Below are positions 10,972 through 23,973 of a stretch of 64,000 nucleotides of DNA, piece after piece. How positions within the stretch are numbered: the stretch's first letter is position 1; each line of letters begins with the position of its first letter. The position numbers and the translations under genes are program-made. Below the pieces are notes generated by a model, which did not search any database, had not been told where the DNA came from, and saw only the letters and a list, made by a program, of their open reading frames with translations. Source of the stretch: Poa pratensis (taxonomy: Eukaryota > Streptophyta > Magnoliopsida > Poales > Poaceae); the NCBI GenBank assembly GCA_947311845.1, contig CAMZMU010000075.1, positions 19,877,366-19,941,365 of the forward strand, read 5' to 3'.

Positions 10972-13358
10972 GATGCCGTTTAGAGAATTAGTGCGCGATC
11001 CCACTTTCATATTCGATGGCACAAATTATGATGTTTGGAAAATTCGCATGCTTAATCTTTTTAGGGACATGGGTCCAAATTATATTGAGAGAATTGTAGA
11101 TGTGGGTGTTTTCTCCTCCAAAGGGTTCTCAAGAATTATCTTTAGAGGATGAGGAAAACTCTCATCTCGATACTCAAGTATCTAATGGTCTCATCTATGT
11201 TTTGAGCGATGTAGTTCTTGATTCAATCATGCCTTTTCGGAACGCTCATGAGATTTGGACCAAGCTTTAAGATAAATATGAAATGTCCAACATAATTGAG
11301 GAGATTCTCCCTCCACATACGGTCGTGACGAGTTCACAACTTCTTCCACTTCACCAACATGTGTTTTGACACAAGGTAATGATATGGTGAGTGGTGATAG
11401 AAATTGCTTTGTTGATGGTGAATATTCTATTGACTATACTTCATCTCTATCTCATTGCAATGTTCTATCTTTGAACTTAAACACTTCTAGCACTCCAAAT
11501 GTTTTACATGCTACTGTTGCTAGTCCTTGCATATCATGTAATAGTTGCTTAACTAAATCTCATGGTGATATGCTTCCTATATCTTGTTTCCATGAAACCA
11601 ATGTTTCCATATCCTCTATTACATGTGTGACTAACAATGTAGAGGAAACCCAACATTTGTTGGAACAAGTCATGGACCTCAATGGTGCTTCAAGTAATTC
11701 TTCATCATCATCGTCCATTTCTCACTTTTGCCTTATCGCTAGGGATTCAAAGGTATCTCCACCTTTGGAACCCTCTACATCTTGTGATGATGAAGATGAG
11801 GATTATTATGGTTTAAAATATAATGATGCCGACTCCTTAAAAGAGAAAGGTGAGATGGTATTTTGTGCTCTCCCTCAAGGTAGTAAAGCTATCTCCCCTT
11901 TTCAAATTTTGACTTATGCTATTAAGAGTTACGAAGTCATTGAAGAAAAGGGTAGACTTGAAAGAGAATATGCTAATGGAATTGCTTCTTTCACCGTCAC
12001 TCTTGAGGAAGAGCAAGAGCTTCGAGTGTCTCTTGAGGAGAAACTTGAATCTCTTGATGAAACAAATGATCTTATTATTGCTAAAATCATAAGGAAAGAG
12101 ATCATGCTATTGCTAAATATAAAGCGCTTAAAAGGGAAAAAGTTGAATTTGGTGTTGGCAATGCAAGACTAATTGAGGACATAGAGACTTGACAAAGCTC
12201 ACAAAGCTTTAGAAAGTGAACACTCTCTCCTTATCAAGTCTCATGATCAACTCCAAACTCAACTATATAAGAATGATGAGCTTGCCAAGTTGCCTTCTTC
12301 CTTGTCTAATATTGATGATGCTTGTGCTAGTAACTCCATTTCTCGTGAAGCATCTATTTTGAAGGAGAATGTTGGGCTAAGGGCTCAACTTGAGTTGCTA
12401 ACTAGTAAGTATGGGAAATTGGAAGAAAGTCATGAAAAGCTCTCTAGCTCTAATGATGATCTTCTAGCATCCCATGCTAAGCTAAAGTTAGCTCATGAGG
12501 CTATTATGTCAAAGGTAACATCTTGTGAGCCTCATGTGGTCACTAGCACAATCTCTACTAAAAATGCTATATTGCCATGTGCTAGTCCTAGTAATTCTTT
12601 ATCTCATACTTTTGCTAAATCTTGCAATGAATTTCTTTCCATGCCTTGTTGCTCTAACAATGAAGGCTCTACTTCCTCTAGTGTTTGTGTTGATACTAAC
12701 CATGTAGAGGAATTAAAAGAGCTCAAGCCCCAAGTCACTTCTTTGAAGAAAGACTTGAAAAAGCGTCATGTTGGGAAGTCTACACTTAACAATATGTTGA
12801 GTGTACAAATACGCCCCAATGACAAGAGTGGACTTGGATTCAACTCCAATATCAAGAACAAGTCCAAGTATAACAAGAAGAAAAAGGGCCAAGAACAAGT
12901 TAAAGATTCGGCCAAGATTGTTTGCTTCAAGTACAAAGTTGAAGGGCACCATGTTAGATCTTTCCCTGAAGAAGAAGTCTCTTAGTGAGAAGCAACAAGG
13001 GAAGAGGCCTCAAGCTCAAACTCAAGTTCCTCAAGTTGAAGAACGGCCACCTCCCAAGAAGAATCAAGCTACCCCTTCTCAAGTCGAGATTTCAACTAAG
13101 AAGAAAGGAGGAAGCCAATGTTGCTACATATGCCGTGAGAAGGGCCACTTTGCTTCTTCATGCACTAATGGTACCTCATCCAACCCTATTATAATTGATG
13201 ATGTTTATTCTCTTCGGAAGGATAAGGTTGGCAATGTGTTTGCCAAATATGTTGGTACTCAAAGTGGTGTCAATAAAAGCACCATTTGGGTTGCCAAGCC
13301 TATTGTGACTAACCTCTTAGGACCCAACTTGGTTGGGGACCAACAAGCTAAAACTTGA
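10972..13358 (+). pseudogene. Degenerate gag region, no pol
   Basis: ATG at 10972 opens MPFRELVRDPTFIFDGTNYD, continuing VWKIRML, the usual Copia gag beginning (FDGxNYxxWK). Frameshifts and stops follow. Long open parts remain at 11366-12172 and 12290-12985, low-complexity and coiled-coil-like (Ser-, Glu- and Lys-rich). 12801-13358 contains an intact CCHC zinc knuckle, CYICREKGHFASSC, at about 13118-13160. A second, damaged knuckle lies just upstream (CFKYKVEGHHVRSFP, near 12930), where two of the metal ligands are changed. There is no protease, integrase or reverse transcriptase downstream, so the element depends on a partner for replication. The copy itself is unlikely to make a full Gag. 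Confidence 0.8.
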
Positions 13359-16300
13359 TCAATAGGTGTTGTTGGAGGGCATTGGAGACTTGGCTACATC
13401 ATGAAGAATTAAGGGACCTTCATCAATTATATTCTCTCAAGCCAAGTCATTTGGATTATATTGTTCTATCTCATCTCCAATGTTCCTCCTTGCGGTAACT
13501 TTTATTTAAATCATATATACATTGAAAGTTGCTTGCACCCTTGCATGTGTTAGGTTTTGTACCTTGCTGGTGTTTGTTTGTGTTGTGCTCTCTACTTACT
13601 TATCTTGAGTAATCAAATATGTGTATGTTTGTTTGCACACCACCTACTTGTGTTGAGCCTTATTGACTTTATTTGACATCTTATCTTGTTGGCTCTCTTT
13701 TTGAGAGATTAATGGACTATCCCATTTTGGGGGAGTGATATGCTTCGTGCACTTCACAGTCCTAAAAATGTGTACATGAGGAAAACCACTTAGTGTTGAT
13801 ATATCAATATTATCTACTCTCTATGTGGTATGTCACTCTCGTGAGAAATTCAAATTCTATGATGTCCATTAATTATCTCTAGTTGGTTTTGTTTGCCTCT
13901 TGTTAAGAAAATTGGATTATCACATTATGGGGGAGTAATAAGCTATGTGCATACTACAAGCCTAGAAAATGTGAAAATGTGAGGTATTGCCACCTAGAAG
14001 TGATTTTGTTAATAATCGTATTCCTATGTGGCATGTTGCTCAAACAAGTTCCATATTTGCTAAAATGATGTTGTTTATTCACTCTTTTAGATCTTGTTTG
14101 TGATGGAAATTCTTGGTTCGGCTTTCCCCAAATTTGTTTGCATATATCTTGTTGGGAAACCGATTGCTTCATGCTACTCTTTGTAGTTGCTTTGCATGAT
14201 CGCGTGAATATTTGAAGCTATCAAGAGTATCTATTTATCTAAGCATGGCTTTTTAATTTTATCCTTTGTCATGTGCTTATTTGTTGTGAAATTGGTCTTC
14301 AATATCATTCCTATATACCACCGAGAAATATCTCTATATACTCCTTGTCCATGACAAGTGATTCTCATATTTGTGGTGGAATTTGTGGACAATCTTCACT
14401 TTGATTGGCTCTTGCTTTGAATTGCCTTATTTTTTTTATTGCCAAGGATTTGGTTTATTCCTTGATTGTATTTTCATCAATTGGTATCTTACTTTCATTT
14501 GTATCTTTTCAAAGTGGTATCTTCAATCATGTGTTTATTTGGGTTTTTGATATAATTTGGACAATTCTCTTTCTTGTCACACTTGTGTGTGCTTTCTTGG
14601 TTTAAGTGGTGTTTTTCCAAATTGTATCTCGTTTGGTTCTTGAAAGTCTTGTGCATGCATACTTACTATATGTATATCTTATGGCATGCTTACTTTCGTT
14701 GATCCAATATATAGGATAAATTGCATCAAATCCTAAATGGCTAAGATGTGCATGAAATTCAATTTCATATCAATATGCACATATTTATGTGGAGTTTGTC
14801 CTATATATTGTAGTTGCTCTAAATACTTTGGACCCAATGAGTTTGGGTACCATTTTGTACTTGAATTTGTTTTAGGTACATTGGAGATGCATTGGAAGCT
14901 TGTCTCATTTACAAGGAAGGTGTTATCACCATGTGCTTATTGGAGCCAAGCTCGGATGATCGTGAACTCTTATCTTCTACATCACCAATGCTATCTTGGT
15001 AATAAGTATCTACCTCACGCATATACTTCTAACTTTCAACCTTGTGTAGGTTGTATCTTGGCATGATTCTCTCTAGTTGCATTTGATATGATTTTTGCAA
15101 AGTTCTTATCAAAATATCTTTATTGCAAACGTGAGCAAGCCGGGATGATTACATATCAAGGGGAATATATATAATCATTTTCATGATTCACCGATCCCAA
15201 ATATGCTAATCTAGCAATTCTACTCAAAGTCTCGCATCCACAATATTGATAATTTTTTTAAATCATTTGCCCTTTGTGATATTTGTTATCTTTCTCGGAG
15301 CATCCCAACTATACCAGGGCATGAGCAGCCCGGCCCGAGGCCCGGCCCAAAATTCTCGGGCTTGGGCCTGAATTTTAGGCCCGACAGCTGCGATGGGCCA
15401 GGGCTGGGCTTTGCGTTTTGGCCATTTAGTTAAGAAGCCCGGCCCACGGCCCGACGGCCCGGCGGGCTTTCGGGCTTTTTGGTCGGGGCGGGCTCGGGCC
15501 TGAGTTTTCCGTGTCGGGCTTTTCTAGGCCCGGCCCGAAGCCCGACCCGGCCCGAGAAATGGCCAGGTATAATCCCAACTATCATTTTTTCCTTGTGAAT
15601 ATTTTTGATGCTATGATGAGATTGGGTTGGAAGTTCATCTATATCCTTTAAGATAAAATTGAGCTTTGTGCTATGCTTTTAAGCAAAAGATCTTATTGGT
15701 GTACTTATGGCTTCCTCTTGGATATCATTTTCTTTACCGTAGTATCTATGTTGTGTGTGCATGTTTCTTTGTGGACTTATATCTTCATGATTGATGTCTA
15801 CTTAGAAACCTATACACATAAGAGTAGTTACATCTTTAATTGGTATCCCAATTCTTTAGTGACCACCGTTTATTGCTTTTTGATCCTTTGGTGGTTTTTA
15901 AAAGGCACAAGCTTTGCTTTTCATTTGGTATTCCTTTTTGCATCTTAATAAGCTTGTGGACCTATTTGCTTCAATTTTTGGGTTGTGTGTATGGAAAGAC
16001 ATGATATGCACTATGTGCCACTTATATTGAACGACTATGTTGATGCTACACACATCTTTGCATTAGTCTCCTAAAATGTCTCTCCTTGTCACACCTAGCA
16101 AGTATTTATTTGTCGCTCCTTATTTTTGATGCTCAACATTGGTTTGTTACAAGTTATTTTGCTTCTTTTCATCTATGCTCTCTTGCACTTGTTTGTGTTC
16201 AAAATTATCTAGGAGGGAGTGAGGATTCCATATTGTGCACACAATATTGAAATGCAAATCCTACATTGTGCACGTACCTTGGGGAGATCTCTCTTGATTT

Positions 16301-16899
16301 TTAGAACACTTGGTTGATCTTATCATAATATCTTCTTGTGTCCAATTGGTTTTTCGGATTCTTTGATTGCGTGCCTCTTTTGTTGAGATATATTTCCCTT
16401 TGAATCTTTTGTTGCAATATTTGAATTCTCAATATAGTTTGTTTTCCTCTTTTTTATTGATCGATGGAAATGTCCACTTGATTATACTCATTTTATGAGA
16501 AAAGCTAAACTCGTGGAGGAACTCTCACTATGTTGGCATTCCGAAACTGTTTGCCCATTTCGGCAATTGTTGATAATGGGGGAGAAGCTTTGGAGGGTTT
16601 ATGGAATTCGGCTTTTTACGTTGATTGGTTCTTAAGTATTTGCCCTTCTTGCCTTTGCATTCGTTGCTTGGTTTTGTATATAGTGGAAACTCCACCACCG
16701 GTAATAGTTGACAATATATGCAGTGAATTCATGTTCATACGCACATGCATAGATTGTGGGGAGTTTGCTCTATATATGGTGTCGGACTAACATCACATAC
16801 TTTTGTAGTATTTGATGATAGTACAATTGGTTCTTCGTTAATTTCCATATTATAAACCCTCTTAAAAAGGATTGACATCAATTACCAAAATGGGGAGAT
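13359..16899 (+). mobile_element. Non-coding internal region of the gag-only Copia-type element
   Basis: AT-rich, T-rich sequence with only short unrelated open frames. It contains G-rich polypurine-like boxes, ATTTTGGGGGAGTGATA (13725-13741) and ATTATGGGGGAGTAATA (13924-13940), each within a longer imperfect duplication, and the presumed working polypurine tract AAAATGGGGAGA just before the 3' LTR at 16900. A small hAT MITE is inserted at 15310-15571. Confidence 0.65.
15310..15571. mobile_element. GGCCCG-rich hAT-type MITE (262 bp)
   Basis: Perfect 8-bp duplication ATCCCAAC at 15302-15309 and 15572-15579. Ends are TATACCAGGGCAT and, on the complement of the right side, TATACCTGGCCAT, followed by related GGCCCG-rich arms. 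The GC-rich body (multiple CCCGGCCC and GGGCTT words) stands out sharply from the AT-rich retroelement around it. It has no coding capacity. An 8-bp duplication and short ends fit the hAT superfamily. Confidence 0.8.
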
Positions 16900-18040
16900 T
16901 GAAAGTGCATGTGCCCTCATGTGTGGTTTTGGTAATTAATGATAATCTCTATGGACTAATGTTTGCATTGAGATATCTTTATAGATCTTGTCCATTAAGA
17001 AGATTGGAGTTCATGCGTTGGACTCTAGAAGATTATATGATGATCAAGGTTCTATCCAAGGGTTTATATGAAGAATGGTCATCTAGAGTTGAGCTTATTG
17101 CAAGCATGGCTTGGAAAAGAAGATTGAGAGAACATTCATGTTTATCTCCAAGGCATCATCTATATCAAGAGAAGAAGATAAAGTGCAAGTGGATACATAA
17201 AGACGGAGCTTAGCAAGGCTCTCCCATAATGGTGTATGGGGGAGTATTTGGAGAAGTCTTCATCAAGCATATGCTAGCAAGCACAATCAAGAAAGGTGTT
17301 CCAACTTGAGAGAGTCAAGATCGGCATCATCTAGCTCAAGTGGATTGCGCAAGGCAAAGGTATGACCTTGATAGGATTTCTATTTTACCGGTCTCATGGT
17401 GTTAGTGGGAGACCGGGCTATAGGATAGACGGCGTACTATCAAGAGGGGCTCTCAAGTGAGTAACTTGATCGTATCTTTGTGGAGAGCTCAAACCTTTGC
17501 ATACTTGGCATCATCATCTTTCTTGGTTCTTATTTGGCTTTTATCCATGTGAGGATTTAGAACTTGTGTTCATCTCCATACCAATCTCTAGTTCATCAAA
17601 AATGAATTTCATATGCATATCTTGTTGCGGTTTTGATGTTGGAAGTTTTACCGGTTTGTCTTTTCTAAGAGATGTCAAACTCTCTCTTTGTGGCTTCCTC
17701 CTTACATGATGGACTATGATGTTTCTCTGCATAATCTTGAAGAGCTCTTCGTTGCGATTCCAACGAGTACAAGATCATCGAAATCGAAGTCCGGATGAAA
17801 AAGATATTGCAATTTTCGTATTGCTATTTCTGTCGGTTTTCTTCAGACCGGATATTCCGGGTCAAATTCATACCGGAATATCCGGCCCCCAGGAAAATTG
17901 GCGAAACTCGATTTTGCGTCGCTTTGCGCGAGCCTCTGGACTCGACCGGATATTTGGGCCGGATTTTTCCTCCAGGGCCGGAAATTCCGGCCTGGCCGGA
18001 ATATCCGGCTTCCCCTGTTTCCAACTGCTAGATTTTGGGA
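16900..18040 (+). mobile_element. 3' LTR of the Copia-type element, first part
   Basis: Matches 8830-9970 of the 5' LTR with identical length (1,141 bp) and scattered substitutions. It breaks off at GATTTTGGGA; the homology resumes at 34425 after the inserted element. The last five bases, TGGGA (18036-18040), are the left target duplication. Confidence 0.92.
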
Positions 18041-20909
18041 TGTAACATCCCAAAATTTTGGAATTTTTAAAAATCACTAAAAATTAAAACTTTTGTTTTG
18101 AATAAAATAAATTACACAAAAATTGAAGATAAATATGAAAATATTAAAAATTTGGAGTTTACTAAACCCTAAAACAATATTGATAATGTGTTTTAAATTA
18201 TTTAAAGTATGTTCTATTTTAAAAATTGATTTTGATTCAATTATATTTATTTGAAAAAAATAAGTTTAGTAGCTAATTTTCAAAATTTACATTTGTGGTA
18301 TTTTATTTGATTTTATTAAGCCACAAATTACTTTGTTAAAACCCTATTTAAAAATTGACATAAAGTGTCACTTAAGCAACTATTCTATATTTGAAAAAAT
18401 TCTACATTTTAAATATGTTGAAAACATGTCCATGAATGTTAAAAAAAATATTAATTATATAAAATTTTAGAAGTTTATTTGACTTGTTTTGGAGCCTTAG
18501 AATGAATTAATACATACGTGAATTTAAATCTTATTTTTCTAGGTGTCAGCGTATATAAATATCCTGTTGAATTTAATTTTGTTCTCATAAACATGAAGCT
18601 TTAAAATGAATTTAGCATCAACTTGAATAAATATTTTATTTTATTGTTCCTTCAAGGTTGATCGTATTTTTTTTGTTTTCAACATATTAAAATATCCTCC
18701 TCTGAATTTGATTTCGTCTTCATAAATTCATTTGGTATTTTTCGGAGCTTTGTATCCAATCATATTCCCTATAATTACTTGCTTATTTTATTCCTATCCA
18801 AAATCCTATACATGCAGATGCACGTGCAAGCTATGCTTTTTGGCTGGCTTGTGTATCTCTACTATATAATATGCCTTCAGGTGATGGTCCGTTTTTCACT
18901 TTTCGATTTTACCCTTACATACCATCTAATATTACGTGTTGTGCCACCGCCAAGTGATATGTCCGATTTGCTACAGTACAACTATCAAGTTACTGCTGTT
19001 GATAACGACCGCCATGGTTCCGGTGCGCGCCGCCGGCATCCCCAACTTCACTCCGCGAGCATCGCCGCCGGAATCCCTGTCTCAAAATGCCCCGACCGAC
19101 CTCCCATCTCCACTGCGGGTGCGCCGCCGCCGGCTTCCTTGCTCTTGCAGGCACCGCTCGGCCTCCCCAGATCGACCGCACAAACGCCGCGCCGCGCGGA
19201 CTGGCTCCACCATGGACGATATCCCGCTGCCGTTTCCTGTTTCCCGGCATCGCGTGTGTCCCTGAAGTCTACCCGCGTCACCAACTCACCACTGAAGGGC
19301 TGACCGCCGCCCCTTGGAGTCCACCCCACAGAGGATTCCCAGTTGTTCTGATTTCTGAACCTCCCCTTCCCCTGCGGTTCTTCCATGGTCCCACGCCACC
19401 AGCGCCGACCATGGAACTGTCAGCCCCCGCCCTCTGAACTGCTGCAGCGAGCAGCTCTTTCCCTCCTCCACCGCCGACAAATTCCTTTTGTGCTCCAGAG
19501 ACATGGACATGATTCAGTATATTTGGGCGTTCAGGTTCTATGCTGCAGTTCCAATATGCCGCGCCGGCAAGCAAGAAGACGGGACTCCACGGCTCCACCA
19601 GCCGCCCTCCTGCATGCTGCAGCGTTCCCAGCCCCCCTTACTACCTCCTGTCGTAAATACATGTCAGTCCAAGATAGCAAATTACTACAGTACTACCTCC
19701 GGTTGTAAATACGTGTCTCACAATGTATGCAGTCAAACTTGTGTATTTTCGCCTGTTTGGTATTACTTCAAAGATTGTGTGCATGGAGGCTGTTTGCTTT
19801 TGCACCAATGCGGTGCTCCTGATTGAAGACTAATACATGTTCAGGATGGGCTCTGTCCTGAATCTGGTTCGCTGAAAAGGGCTAGCCTGAATACTCTAAT
19901 TTCGATTTTGGCAAGCTCATTCTACTATATATAAAAGGGGGAAGAATCCACCCCTTCTCATTCGTCCACGTCGCAGACTTCTCCTGGCCGTCCGATCGCG
20001 TCAACGGACGCCCCAGATGCGGCCACGTCGCCCTCCAAAACCCGCGGGACTGTAGCACCCGATTTTTAGCCAATCACGTGCGGCCACGTCGCCCCGGTCA
20101 CCCCGCCGCGCGCGCCGGTCACCCGGTCGCCCCTCTCCGCGCCGTACGATCCAAATCGGACGAATCGGACGGTTCGCGTGACCGTTTTGCAAAAAACACC
20201 TCGCGTTTATCCACATTTACGTAACTGTCCCTCGCATTTTCCCCCATCCCACCTCCTCTCCGACTCCCGTGCTCGCCTCGCTCCCCAGTCGCCTTCGCCG
20301 TCGCCGGCCGATTCCGGCGCGCTCCGGAGGCCTCCCTCGCCGTGCTAGCACGCAAACGAGAGCCCTTGCTCCGCTTCTCCCTCTCCTCCCTTTAGATTTG
20401 TCTCTCCGTGCTCCGCGTGGCCGTGCGCAACCCAAGCCCCAGGGTTAGGGTTCGGTCCGCTGATGCACGCGGGTGGACTGGAGCGGGCGGAGCTGCGGCG
20501 GCTGTCCTTGCCGGTGCCGAGTGCACTGGCCAACGCCCAGCGCGCGGTTCCGTCGAGGATGGCATCTGTGGCGACTTCCGTCGCGCCTCCGGCGAGGGAG
20601 ACAACGGCGGTGCGGCGACGGCGCCCTCGCACACGGTCCGCCGACCTTCTGCTGCTCCGCTTTGCTCGCGCAGGTAGGTGGCCCCTGTTGTTCGGCAAGG
20701 AACGGGCGGGAGCAGCGCCTTCTGCGACGTGACGTTGTCTGTAGGAGTGGCTGCGCTCCATCTCTCCTCAGACGGACAGAAGGCCAGCAAGCAGGACGTC
20801 GCCCGCCGTCGACATCCTCTGCTACCAACAGGCCGCCCGTCGGCGGCGGCGCCCTCCCTGACAGAACCCCACCCCGTCGCCAAGGTCCTGCACCCCGGGG
20901 GCAGCGAAG

Positions 20910-21080
20910 ATGGTGCTCGCCCAGCTCGGCGGGAGCATCTCCCGCGCGCTCGCACATGCCTTTATTTTCATTGCTGCAGGCCCTCTTCAGCGAACTCTGC
21001 AACATGCTGGATCCCGGGAAGGTGGTCTTCATCCCCAAGAAGGGCAAGCCCAGCGTCCTCATGTTCGTCGGATTGCAATG
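20910..21080 (+). pseudogene. SRP54 fragment (signal recognition particle 54 kDa subunit)
   Basis: 20910-20954 encodes [15 protein letters not shown], the conserved start of plant SRP54, a GTPase that binds signal peptides as part of the cytosolic signal recognition particle. After an intron-like remnant ending TTGCTGCAG at 20979, the next block encodes [14 protein letters not shown] and [15 protein letters not shown], which belongs to the NG domain just before the GTP-binding P-loop. The P-loop and everything after are missing, as are about 60 residues between the two blocks. The copy cannot make a working protein. It was most likely carried here by the Helitron. Identification is from recognising the motif strings, not from a search. 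Confidence 0.8.
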
Positions 21081-21370
21081 TCAGTATGGCGGACACAACC
21101 TGCTCACTTGCTTGCTCCGTTTTTTCATTCTGTGCCTGTTGCTGAATTCAAATTGTTAGATACGATTGCTTAGCTGCACATATAGGTAGTTGTTTTGATG
21201 ATACAAGCAAACTAGAGTGCGTAGTTAGCTCATTTAATTACCATGTCAGCATTCTTGCTTCTTCATATGCAAGTTCTGTTCTATAATCTGGTACTGTAAA
21301 GTACACGTAGTGGAAAACTTATTCCTTACTGAGCTTCTTGTGTGCACAGCTATTTGGTGAGTCACTACTC

Positions 21371-21516
21371 TGAACTCAGGTGGCGTCAAATAAAATTGCA
21401 GCTTCATAGTTTTCTAATCCATGTTCTGTACTCTATGCTCTATTGAACTCAGGTGGCGTCAAATAAAATTGCAGCTTCATAGTTTTCTAATCCATGTTCT
21501 GTACTCTATGCTCTAT
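21371..21516 (+). repeat. Perfect 73-bp tandem duplication
   Basis: Two identical 73-bp copies, 21371-21443 and 21444-21516, each beginning TGAACTCAGGTGGCG. The lack of differences indicates a recent duplication inside the Helitron, or a collapsed or expanded assembly repeat. Confidence 0.9.
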
Positions 21517-23973
21517 TCATTTCTTCCAGTATCAAGTCCTAAATATTCAAGTGCTTATTTGTTTGAGATTTGTTGGGAGTATAACTGAAGCTTCCTTTAG
21601 TATATTTTAAAAATTCCGGCTTTTTGATCAATCAAGCAGATACTAATCCGATATGATTTCTATAAGTGTGAATCCTCTGCCAATTTTTGTACATGAAGCT
21701 CCAACACCAACTGAAGCATTCTTGATTCTAAGTTCAGTTCATATGTATTTGCAATATATTGCATGTATTTCCTGCAGTTAATGTTCATGTTTTGAACAGT
21801 TACAGTTAACTGATTGCTGTTGGTTTTCGCATTATCGACGGATCACATTGCTTTGTCCGTTCCTTTCTGCAGTTCGAGTGACTAGAACTCTGTCAATTCT
21901 GACCTGAATTACGACAGTGGTAACTGCATTATCTTAATCTAGAACCGTACGTGTTAGTTGCATTTGACCTCATAGAGCTGCATTTAGCGTGGGAGAGATG
22001 TAAAGGCGAAATGTCTTTATTCTCTATGCTCTTCCATTTTGTTTGAATCGCACCGCAAACACGGTTGACCAGTACAGTTAGATACACTTCCGTTTCTTCG
22101 AAAATTGTTTCTTTTTGAGAGATAGGTATGTTTTTTCTCTTAGTTTTTGTACAGTGGCAAGTGCTTGCTTCCCTTATTTATTTTGTGTCTGTACTTCCAT
22201 GCACTAAGCTTTGTGTCTCTACTTTCAGATGCACCAAGTATTTAGTTTGTGTGTGTGCTTTATTATGCTTTGTTAGGATGTGTCCTTAACCTGAATATAT
22301 CATGATTAGTTTGGCCTGTTGTTGGTATATCAATGTGGATTTCCCTGGCATAAATTCGTTTTGCGGCAGGTAATTCTGCGCATCAGCTGTTTTGTGGGAC
22401 TTCTGCTGTTTGGTTGGCTTAGTAATCATCTTTATGCCTTCCGCTCTTTTCAAGTAGTGGTTCTTTGTGCTTGACTACCTGTGATGTGCTGCATTATTGC
22501 AGGTTGCGGTTGAACTAATCATGATATATCCCAACCCTGAAACCATCATGGTTTCTGATGCTTGCTGCATTATTGCAGGTGAACAAGTTGTCCAACGTTA
22601 GATGTCTTGCTTGCATCTGGTGCTTAGATCAAGTAGATTATAGTTATAATTAGTTAGCGATTCTCTCGATTTTATGTAGTGTCTTCTTCATGTTCGTGTT
22701 CCAGCCAAGGAAGCCATCGTGAAAGGAGGTTCAAGGTTGAGCCAGGCATGGTTTTCTATTAGGTACACATACAGCTATTCCATTTTTGACATCTATCTAG
22801 GTTGCTTTGCTAGAGTTGAGTCATGCCTCCATTTTCATTTTGTACAGGTCATGATGAAATTCGTCTGCCTAAATCTGCTGGAGGTAAAACTACCTTTCCA
22901 ATAAGTAATGATTTACCATTTGTATAAAATTCGTTTTGAGAGAAACATAAAATGGTTAGAGAATGATAAGAATTAAGAAATAAAATCTTATAGTTGTAGC
23001 TAAGCCTAATGAGTATTTCGGTTGCGGCATGTACACAAGGATAATAAGTTTCTGGATATATCTTAGTTTGTTTATTAGATTTGTAGATGCCAATAAAAAA
23101 ACTGTAGGTTCTCACCAGGTTTTGTTTTGTGAGCTGAGCGTCTTCTATGTTGCTTTAGAGCATGAAGTTGAAGGTAAAAGTAGGCAAGTGCTACGGGACA
23201 TTGTGCTCCTATTTTTCTCCAGGACATCGTTTCTGAAGGTAACCACAGAGAAATGCTGCAGCATAGCAGACAATGTGCGGAATGTCACGATGGTTTAATG
23301 GTATTTCATTAGTTGTGATAGCAAGGGCCAGCAAGAAACTGAACCGGTAATTGATTTCAGAAGAAGTATGTTTGTTACCATGATTCATAAGTATTTTTGG
23401 TCAAGCTGTCCCCTTTTAAGGCCATTTATTTTTCGAAGGAATACTACCTGCAGACATTTTTGATATTTACTCAGGAAAAATCGTAGCATTTAATTCAACA
23501 GATGCATGTAGGAAATTTTGTTAGATATTTGCAGAGCTTTTAAATATTCCGGTTCTTAAAACTTCTCATGTTTGAAAATGCAATACCTTTGTGTTAAACT
23601 ATTCCAAAACCGTATGACTTCCGAATTTGAACAATTATCGAAATGCGGACAATTTTTGAATTCCAACAAATTTACGATTGAATAATTTAAAAAAAAATCC
23701 ACGGGCGCAGACCGCGCTTACTCCCCTAGTTTACACAATGAACAGAGTAAACTCTGTACCTTCGGAGGCTGGCACTGGCAGTGAGCACCACTCTGTACCC
23801 ATCTGTTCTAAAAAATTAATATTATTAGCTCGAATGAACTACCTGATCAGCATGCGAGAGTCTGATCTTGTTATGCTAAAATATGAACCCATCTGCCATA
23901 TACATGTTCACCGCTGACAAAGAAAATTTATGCATTTTTTGCTTTTGCTAGCCATCTCTTCTTCTAAATGATA

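Larger units (their letters stand above)
19921..23729 (+). mobile_element. Helitron carrying an SRP54 gene fragment
   Basis: Right end is canonical: a small GCGC stem-loop (GCGCAGACCGCGC) followed by CTAG at 23726-23729 and a T. The left end TCTACTATATATAAAAGGGG at 19921 is typical, but the base before it is T rather than A; the start at 18856 is the alternative. The 5' part is GC-rich and exon-like, the 3' part AT-rich, as usual for gene-capturing Helitrons. It includes an SRP54 fragment (20910-21080), a perfect 73-bp tandem duplication (21371-21516), and repeated GCTGCATTATTGCAGGT blocks near 22489 and 22565. Confidence 0.6.

Noticed and set aside
19641..19720. Possible Stowaway MITE (CTACCTCC...TAAATAC twice)
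   Set aside because: Two head-to-tail partial ends but no inverted partner and no clear TA-bounded unit; at most decayed fragments.
20345..21159. Several 130 to 228-codon frames around the SRP54 piece
   Set aside because: Frames overlap on both strands in GC-rich DNA; only the SRP54 blocks match a known protein.
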